DNA of 64,000 nucleotides from Roseiterribacter gracilis (GTDB lineage Bacteria; Pseudomonadota; Alphaproteobacteria; BOG-932; Roseiterribacteraceae), in contig BOPV01000001.1 in NCBI GenBank assembly GCA_018332375.1, positions 2,356,001-2,420,000 on the forward strand, read 5' to 3'. The notes below the pieces were generated by a model. That model was given only the letters and a program-made list of their open reading frames with translations. It was not told where the DNA came from and ran no database searches. The position numbers and the translations under genes were made by a program. Below, one piece after another: positions 58,918 to 64,000 of this stretch (within the stretch, counting starts at the first letter, position 1; every line of letters begins with the position of its first letter).

Positions 58918-59901
58918 ATGGATCGCAGAGCATTTTTCGAAGTCGGCGCCAGCGCGCTCGTCGCCAGCGGCCTCGCCAGCCTCGCAACTGACGCCAACGC
59001 CGCGACCGCAAAACCCGCGCCGGGGAAACCAATGGACGCTGCCGCGTTTCACGCCGCGCGCCGCTTTGCCGAGCTTCGCTTCGGCCGCATCGCCTTTTAC
59101 GAGCGCGGCCAGGGCAACGCCGCGCTGTTCATTCACGGCTTTCCGCTGAACGGGTTTCAGTGGCGCGGCGCGATCGATCGGCTATCGGCGCATCGCCGTT
59201 GCATCGCGCCCGACATGCTCGGGCTCGGCTACACCGAACCCGCGAAAGGCCAGAGCGTCGGCCCCGACGCGCAAGTCGAGATGCTGGCCGCACTGCTCGA
59301 TCATCTGCACGTCACGTCGGTCGATCTGGTCGCCAATGACAGCGGTGGCGCGGTGGCGCAGCTTTTTGCGATCCGCTTTCCCAAGCGTGTTCGCAGCTTG
59401 CTGCTGACCAATTGCGACGTCGAAATCAACAGCCCGCCGCCGCAGCTGCAGCCGGTGCTGGACGGCGCCCATGCCGGCACCTTCGCCGACGGCATGTTGC
59501 GCCAGTTGATCACCGACAAGGAATTCGCACGGTCCGACAAAGGAATTGGCGGCGGTTGCTACACCTATCGTGTGCATCCGACCGACGAAGCGATCGACAC
59601 CTATATCGAGCCGCTGACGCGCAACAAGGAACGCTGCGCGCTGGCCGACGCCTATGGTCTGGCGCTGGAGAAAAATCCACTGGCGGGCGCCGAAGCGCAG
59701 TTGAAACGACTGCGCTTGCCGGTGCGGCTGGTCTGGGGCGAAGCCGACGATATTTTCCCGCTGCGCGACGCGGTCTATGTCGCGTCGCTGTTTCCCAACT
59801 CGCGCGGAATTCGCCGCGTCTATGGCGGTCGCCTGTTCTTCCCGGAAGAGTTTCCCGACGTGATCGCCGAAGAGGCGCAGCGTCTATGGGGAATCGCGTA
59901 G
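58918..59901 (+). CDS. Exported alpha/beta hydrolase
   Basis: 327 residues. A Tat-like leader (MDRRAFFEVGASALVASGLA) is followed by an alpha/beta hydrolase fold with oxyanion motif HGFPLN (73-78) and VANDSGGAVAQ (about 138-148). The nucleophile position reads Asp141-Ser142-Gly, as in the haloalkane dehalogenase/epoxide hydrolase branch (usually Asp-Trp-Gly) rather than Gly-x-Ser-x-Gly. The acid and base are probably in WGEADDIFP and near the C-terminus. ATG 58918 has GAGGAA upstream. Divergent from the XRE-MmyB gene. Confidence 0.83.
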   Translation: MDRRAFFEVGASALVASGLASLATDANAATAKPAPGKPMDAAAFHAARRFAELRFGRIAFYERGQGNAALFIHGFPLNGFQWRGAIDRLSAHRRCIAPDMLGLGYTEPAKGQSVGPDAQVEMLAALLDHLHVTSVDLVANDSGGAVAQLFAIRFPKRVRSLLLTNCDVEINSPPPQLQPVLDGAHAGTFADGMLRQLITDKEFARSDKGIGGGCYTYRVHPTDEAIDTYIEPLTRNKERCALADAYGLALEKNPLAGAEAQLKRLRLPVRLVWGEADDIFPLRDAVYVASLFPNSRGIRRVYGGRLFFPEEFPDVIAEEAQRLWGIA

Positions 59902-59908
59902 CTCGACT

Positions 59909-62215
59909 CTAGCTACGCTTCCGCAACGCTTCGGCCAGGGCGGCGCCAAGCGCCCCCTGGGCCTCCACCTTCGGCGGCCGGGCCTGCGCCGGCCGTGCAT
60001 TCGCATGTTTCTTGCTGTCGTCACGCGGCTCGGGCCGGGATCCCTGGCTCGAGTCTTTGCGCATCGACAACGCGATGCGTTTGCGTGGGATGTCGACATC
60101 GACGACGCGGACTTTGACCACGTCGCCGGCTTTGACGACTTCGTGCGCGTCTTTCACGAACCGGTCGGCGAGCTGCGAGACGTGCACCAGCCCGTCCTGG
60201 TGCACGCCGATATCGACGAAGGCACCGAAGGCGGCCACGTTGGTCACCGTCCCTTCGAGCAACATGCCCGGCTTCAAATCCTTCATGTCGTCGACGCCGT
60301 CGGCAAACGTCGCGGTCTTGAAGCTTGGGCGCGGATCGCGGCCGGGCTTGTCCAGTTCGGCGATGATGTCGCGCACGGTCGGCAGGCCGAACCGCTCGTC
60401 GACGAAGGCGGCCGGATCGAGCGCTTTGAGCGTCGCGCTGTCGCCCATCAACGAACGCAGGTCGCGGCCGCACGCAGCGACGATTTTCTTGGCGACACCA
60501 TAGGCTTCGGGATGCACCGACGATGCGTCGAGCGGTTCGGTGCCGCCCTGGATGCGCAGGAAGCCCGCGCATTGTTCGAAGGTGCGCGGCCCAAGCCTGG
60601 TGACGTTGAGCAATTCTTTGCGGCTGGAAAATGGGCCGGCATTGTTGCGATGCGCGACGATCAATTCCGCCACCGATGCGCCGAGGCCCGACACCCGCGC
60701 AAGAAGCCAGGCCGATGCGGTATTCAAATCGACGCCGACCGCGTTCACCGCGTCTTCGACCACGCCTTCAAGCGCGCGCGCCAACCGGTATTGGTCGACG
60801 TCGTGCTGATACTGGCCGACGCCAATCGATTTCGGTTCGATCTTGACCAGCTCGGCCAGCGGATCCTGCAGCCGGCGCGCGATCGAAACCGCACCGCGCA
60901 GCGACACGTCGAGATCGGGAAATTCCGCCGCGGCCGTCGCCGACGCTGAATAAACCGACGCACCCGCTTCGCTGACAATCACTTTGAGCGGCTTCGGCGC
61001 GGGCATATCACCCAGCAACTCAGCCACCAGCTTTTCAGTTTCTCGGCTGCCGGTTCCGTTGCCGATCGCGATCAGTTCGACCCCGTGTTGGCGCACCAGG
61101 CTTGCGATTTCGGCCTGGGCACCGCGCACATCGTTTTTGGGCGGGAATGGATAGACCGTCGTGGTGGCGATCAGCTTGCCGGTGCCATCGATCACCGCAA
61201 CTTTCACGCCGGTGCGGATGCCGGGATCCAGCCCCATCGTTGGACGCGAGCCAGCCGGTGCTGCCAACAGCAGATCCTTCAAGTTGCGCGCGAAGACCTG
61301 GATCGCTTCTTCTTCCGCGCGTTCGCGCAAGGTCGACATCAGATCGATCGTCAAATGCAGCGACAGCTTCACGCGCCAAGTCCAGCTTGCGACCGTCATC
61401 AACCAACGATCGCCCGGCAGCTCGCCGCCGATCCCGTAGGTCTGCGCAACCATGCGTTCGACCGGCTTCACCGGCGACAGGTCGTCTGCGTCGACTTCAA
61501 TCTCGAGGCTGAGGAATTCTTCGTTGCGGCCGCGCATCATCGCCAGTGCACGATGGCCCGGCACGCTGGCCCAACGCTCAGCGTGATCGAAATAGTCCGA
61601 GAATTTCGCGCCGGCTTGTTGCTTTCCGTCGATCACGCGCGACCGCAGGAAGGCGCGTTCGTGCAAATAGGTGCGCAGACGGCCGACGAGATCGGCATTC
61701 TCGGCGAACTGTTCCGACAGAATATCGCGCGCACCGTCGAGCGCAGCTTTGACGTCCGCAACCTTGTCGCTGAGATAGGAAGTCGCCAGTTCGGACGGCG
61801 TCGCCGCGCGGTCGGCCAGGATTGCTTCGGCGAGCGGGCCAAGCCCGTTTTCGCGCGCAATGTCCGCCTTGGTGCGCCGCTTGGGCTTGTACGGCAGATA
61901 GATGTCTTCGAGTTCGGCTTTGGTCGTCGCGGCCGCGATCTTTGCTTGCAGATCGTCGGTCAGTTTTCCTTGTTCGTTGATCGACGCAACGATCGCTTCG
62001 CGGCGCGCCTCGAGTTCGCGCAGATAGATCAGCCGCTCGGACAGATTACGCAGCTGCGTGTCGTCGAGGCCGCCGGTCACTTCCTTGCGATAGCGCGCGA
62101 TAAACGGAACCGTTGCGCCTTCATCGAGCAGCGCGACGGCGGTGACCACCTGCTGCGGCGTCGCGCCGATTTCCGATGCAATGATCGACGGAATGGTCCG
62201 GGAGATGCCGCTCAT
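59909..62215 (-). CDS. tex: RNA-binding transcription accessory protein Tex
   Basis: 768 residues, the standard Tex length. The N-terminal helical domain ([19 protein letters not shown]), the YqgF-like RNase H domain ([17 protein letters not shown]), a helix-hairpin-helix part ([18 protein letters not shown]) and the S1 domain near the C-terminus ([31 protein letters not shown]) are all recognisable. Tex binds nucleic acid and affects transcription and fitness. A basic tail (about 40 residues) follows the S1 domain. Confidence 0.96.
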   Translation of the reverse strand: MSGISRTIPSIIASEIGATPQQVVTAVALLDEGATVPFIARYRKEVTGGLDDTQLRNLSERLIYLRELEARREAIVASINEQGKLTDDLQAKIAAATTKAELEDIYLPYKPKRRTKADIARENGLGPLAEAILADRAATPSELATSYLSDKVADVKAALDGARDILSEQFAENADLVGRLRTYLHERAFLRSRVIDGKQQAGAKFSDYFDHAERWASVPGHRALAMMRGRNEEFLSLEIEVDADDLSPVKPVERMVAQTYGIGGELPGDRWLMTVASWTWRVKLSLHLTIDLMSTLRERAEEEAIQVFARNLKDLLLAAPAGSRPTMGLDPGIRTGVKVAVIDGTGKLIATTTVYPFPPKNDVRGAQAEIASLVRQHGVELIAIGNGTGSRETEKLVAELLGDMPAPKPLKVIVSEAGASVYSASATAAAEFPDLDVSLRGAVSIARRLQDPLAELVKIEPKSIGVGQYQHDVDQYRLARALEGVVEDAVNAVGVDLNTASAWLLARVSGLGASVAELIVAHRNNAGPFSSRKELLNVTRLGPRTFEQCAGFLRIQGGTEPLDASSVHPEAYGVAKKIVAACGRDLRSLMGDSATLKALDPAAFVDERFGLPTVRDIIAELDKPGRDPRPSFKTATFADGVDDMKDLKPGMLLEGTVTNVAAFGAFVDIGVHQDGLVHVSQLADRFVKDAHEVVKAGDVVKVRVVDVDIPRKRIALSMRKDSSQGSRPEPRDDSKKHANARPAQARPPKVEAQGALGAALAEALRKRS

Positions 62216-62249
62216 ACGCTACTCGACGTGAATTGGGGCGCGGACTTTA

Positions 62250-63014
62250 TTGGCGCCGGGGCCGGATCGCAACCTGCGACCGGCGCGTCGCGGCATGATC
62301 CTGCTCAGTGCGCAAAACTGCGTTGCGGGAGCCCGGGCACATCGGCTTGGATTGGGTCTGACGGCGCTGATGGCCAGTTTCATGTCCGGCATGGCCGGCA
62401 ACGTCACGGCGTTCAACACCGTCTGGACCTACGATCTGTACCAGTCCTACATCAAGCGGGATGCGCCCGACGGCCATTACCTGACAATGGGGCGCATCGC
62501 CACCGTGGGCGGCATTATTCTGTCGGTCGGAGCTGCGTATTTCGCGGCGCATTTCAACAATATCATGGACCTGCTGCAGCTGGTCTTTGCGTTCGTGAAT
62601 GCGCCGCTCTTCGCAACGTTTCTTCTCGGCATGTTCTGGAAGCGCACGACGGGACATGGCGCCTTCGCAGGTCTTTTATGCGGCACGCTTGCGGCGGCGT
62701 TGCACCACGCGCTGAGTCTTCCGCGCGGCATGACGGCCGGTCTCGCAGGCGGCTGGATCGATGTCGTGCACATCTATCCAAGCGAGATGGCACAGAATTT
62801 CTGGACTGCGATTTTCGCCTGGACCGCCGCCATGCTCGTGACGATCGCACTGAGCCTGGTCACGCGCCCGCGCGCGGAGAAGGATCTGGTGGGTCTTGTC
62901 TATTCCTTGACGCCGCGCGAAGTGACCACGGCGAAGGCTTGGTATGCACGCCCGGTGCATCTGGGGCTCGCCGTTCTTGCGGCTGCGATTGCGCTCAACT
63001 TGGTTTTCGGCTGA
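62250..63014 (+). pseudogene. 5'-truncated sodium:solute symporter (SSS family) remnant
   Basis: Homology to SSS transporters begins abruptly at about 62349 with GLGLTALMASFMSGMAGN, in the middle of the normal protein, and runs to the TGA at 63012-63014 through about five membrane segments. A full SSS protein has 500-600 residues and 11-14 helices; only the C-terminal half remains. The stretch before 62349 is unrelated Arg/Ala-rich sequence and abuts the tex start. It looks like a deletion product; function is unlikely. Confidence 0.8.
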
Positions 63015-63017
63015 CCG

Positions 63018-63212
63018 ATGCAGATCGATATTCGCACGCCGCTCGGCCTCTTGTTTGTCTGCCTCGGCGTGATCCTCATTTTTGCCGGACTGACGAATGA
63101 GTCCGGCGCCCACCAGCGTCTGGCTGGACTCGACCTCAATCTCTGTTGGGGCGGAGTCATGCTGGTTTTCGGCGCGCTTGCACTCGCGCTGCGTTCCCGG
63201 AGCAAGGCGTAA
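63018..63212 (+). CDS. Small two-helix membrane protein beside the symporter remnant
   Basis: 64 residues with two hydrophobic segments (about 8-24 and 41-58) separated by a short loop with NESGAHQRLAGLDLN. Small proteins of this size follow full-length SSS genes in other genomes, so it is probably a leftover partner. It starts three bases after the symporter stop and is intact. Function unknown. Confidence 0.6.
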   Translation: MQIDIRTPLGLLFVCLGVILIFAGLTNESGAHQRLAGLDLNLCWGGVMLVFGALALALRSRSKA

Positions 63213-63231
63213 CGCTGCGATATTCGACGCG

Positions 63232-63307
63232 TGGCGTCCCCAAGGGGATTTGAACCCCTGTTCTCGCCGTGAGAGGGCGATGTCCTGGGCCACTAGACGA
63301 TGGGGAC
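63232..63307 (-). tRNA. tRNA-Glu (anticodon CTC)
   Basis: Read on the minus strand from 63307: acceptor GTCCCCA pairs with TGGGGAC, the discriminator is G and CCA is encoded (63232-63234). The anticodon arm is CGCC-CTCTCAC-GGCG with CTC as anticodon. The T arm is ACAGGGGTTCAAATCCCCT. The D arm carries the Glu-type TCTAGTGGCCCAGGA. Confidence 0.95.
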
Positions 63308-63404
63308 GTGGGCCAAGCGAGCCCGGTCGTATAGCCGAAACCACCGCCGCCCTGCAATTGCCGCCATGGCGCCGGCTACGCCCGGCGCTTAGTCTCCGCG
63401 CGCC

Positions 63405-64000
63405 ATGGAAGATGTTTTTGACGACGATCTCGACGACCTGCCCGCCGACGAAGTACCGGCGACGGCCGGTAGCGGCGAGGTGCGCGTCGTCACGATCGAC
63501 GCGTCGCTGGCAGGCCAGCGGTTGGACAAGGCGCTGGCCGCGTCGCTGGCGGATTTTTCGCGTGCGCGGTTGCAGGCGCTGATCACTGCAGGCGCCGTTA
63601 GCGTCGACGGAACTGCGTGGACCGATGGCAACGCGAAAGTGCGCGACGGGCTTGTCGTCACGATCGACGTGCCCGCAGCGATCTCCGCCATACCGCTGCC
63701 GCAGAAGATCCCGCTCAACATCACCTATGAAGACGAATATCTGCTGGTGATCGACAAGCAGGCGGGATTGGTCGTGCATCCCGGCGCCGGCAACGAGGAT
63801 GGGACGTTAGTGAACGCTCTCCTCGCCTATTGCGGCGAACAATTGTCGGGCATCGGCGGCGTGCGCCGTCCCGGCATCGTGCATCGGCTCGACAAAGACA
63901 CGAGCGGTTTGATGGTGGCGGCGAAGACCGACGCGGCGCATCGCGGCCTGTCGGCGCAACTTGCCGACCGGACGCTGTCGCGTACCTACAACGCGGTCGT
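63405..64000 (+). CDS. rluD: 23S rRNA pseudouridine synthase RluD-type, N-terminal part (runs off the right edge)
   Basis: The first 198 residues are visible from ATG 63405. An acidic start leads to an S4 RNA-binding domain (about 36-95, GQRLDKALAASLADFSRARLQALI) and then the catalytic domain with the Asp163 motif HRLDKDTSGLM. The combination is typical of RluA/RluC/RluD enzymes; RluD is the likeliest from the S4 domain and the PGIVHRLDKDTSG context. The end lies outside the window. Confidence 0.88.
   Translation, partial: MEDVFDDDLDDLPADEVPATAGSGEVRVVTIDASLAGQRLDKALAASLADFSRARLQALITAGAVSVDGTAWTDGNAKVRDGLVVTIDVPAAISAIPLPQKIPLNITYEDEYLLVIDKQAGLVVHPGAGNEDGTLVNALLAYCGEQLSGIGGVRRPGIVHRLDKDTSGLMVAAKTDAAHRGLSAQLADRTLSRTYNAV

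Noticed and set aside
59909..62215. Open frames on the plus strand opposite tex, including one continuing into the symporter region (61085-63100)
   Set aside because: They are shadows of tex and of the symporter remnant in another frame; tex is full length with all domains.

Overview
The window is a GC-rich, gene-dense chromosomal stretch. The gene families and their organisation (Lrp-regulated alanine dehydrogenase, adrenodoxin-type ferredoxin, FliG with EYPQ in place of EHPQ, RTX/DUF4214 proteins, a VirB8-9-10-11-D4 gene block) point to a free-living alphaproteobacterium, possibly of the broad Rhodospirillales type. The order is an inference; no rRNA or other phylogenetic anchor lies in the window. 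I see no prophage, no intact insertion sequence and no CRISPR array.

Layout. 1-4882: the tail of a family 2 glycosyltransferase, a metallophosphoesterase-fold protein that has lost several metal ligands, two paralogous CTAG-ended hairpins, a PhnD-PhnE-PhnC type importer and an FAD oxidoreductase. 4962-8470: a sigma-54 type promoter followed by a cyanate/nitrate ABC importer and cyanase (cynS), a nitrogen-scavenging operon. 8603-12721: a lone fliG, a haloacid-dehalogenase-like hydrolase, a Tat-exported MsrB, and a large RTX/M64 peptidase. 12948-19815: six tightly overlapping genes for a type IV secretion core (lipoprotein, virB8, virB9, virB10, virB11, virD4) without virB1-virB6 or a relaxase. 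19812-24907: surface polysaccharide genes (FkbM methyltransferase, glycosyltransferase, gmd, ABC-2 exporter). 25151-28343: a type I secretion ABC transporter and its HlyD-type adaptor, the probable exporter of the two RTX/DUF4214 proteins in the window.

28394-36601: a second HAD hydrolase, cysteine synthase, ferredoxin, an unusual TPR-secretin lipoprotein preceded by two small cysteine-containing exported proteins, an aminotransferase, and divergent alanine dehydrogenase and Lrp-type regulator genes. 36800-47545: a signalling region with two OmpR/EnvZ-type two-component systems pointing at each other, a MocR regulator, ArfB ribosome rescue factor, a histidine kinase with a degenerate ATP-binding domain, and a divergent intact CACHE-PAS kinase. 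47614-59901: metabolic and regulatory pairs, several of them a regulator divergent from its likely target (TetR/SDR, XRE-cupin/PLP gamma-lyase-like enzyme, XRE/alpha-beta hydrolase), together with nitroreductase, RidA, a LuxR regulator, a second RTX/DUF4214 protein and an MFS transporter. 59909-64000: tex, a 5'-truncated sodium:solute symporter with its small membrane-protein neighbour, tRNA-Glu(CTC), and the start of rluD.

The most notable items are the Rickettsiales-like VirB8-D4 block, the secretin locus, the ligand-depleted phosphoesterase, the degenerate kinase and the twin hairpins.
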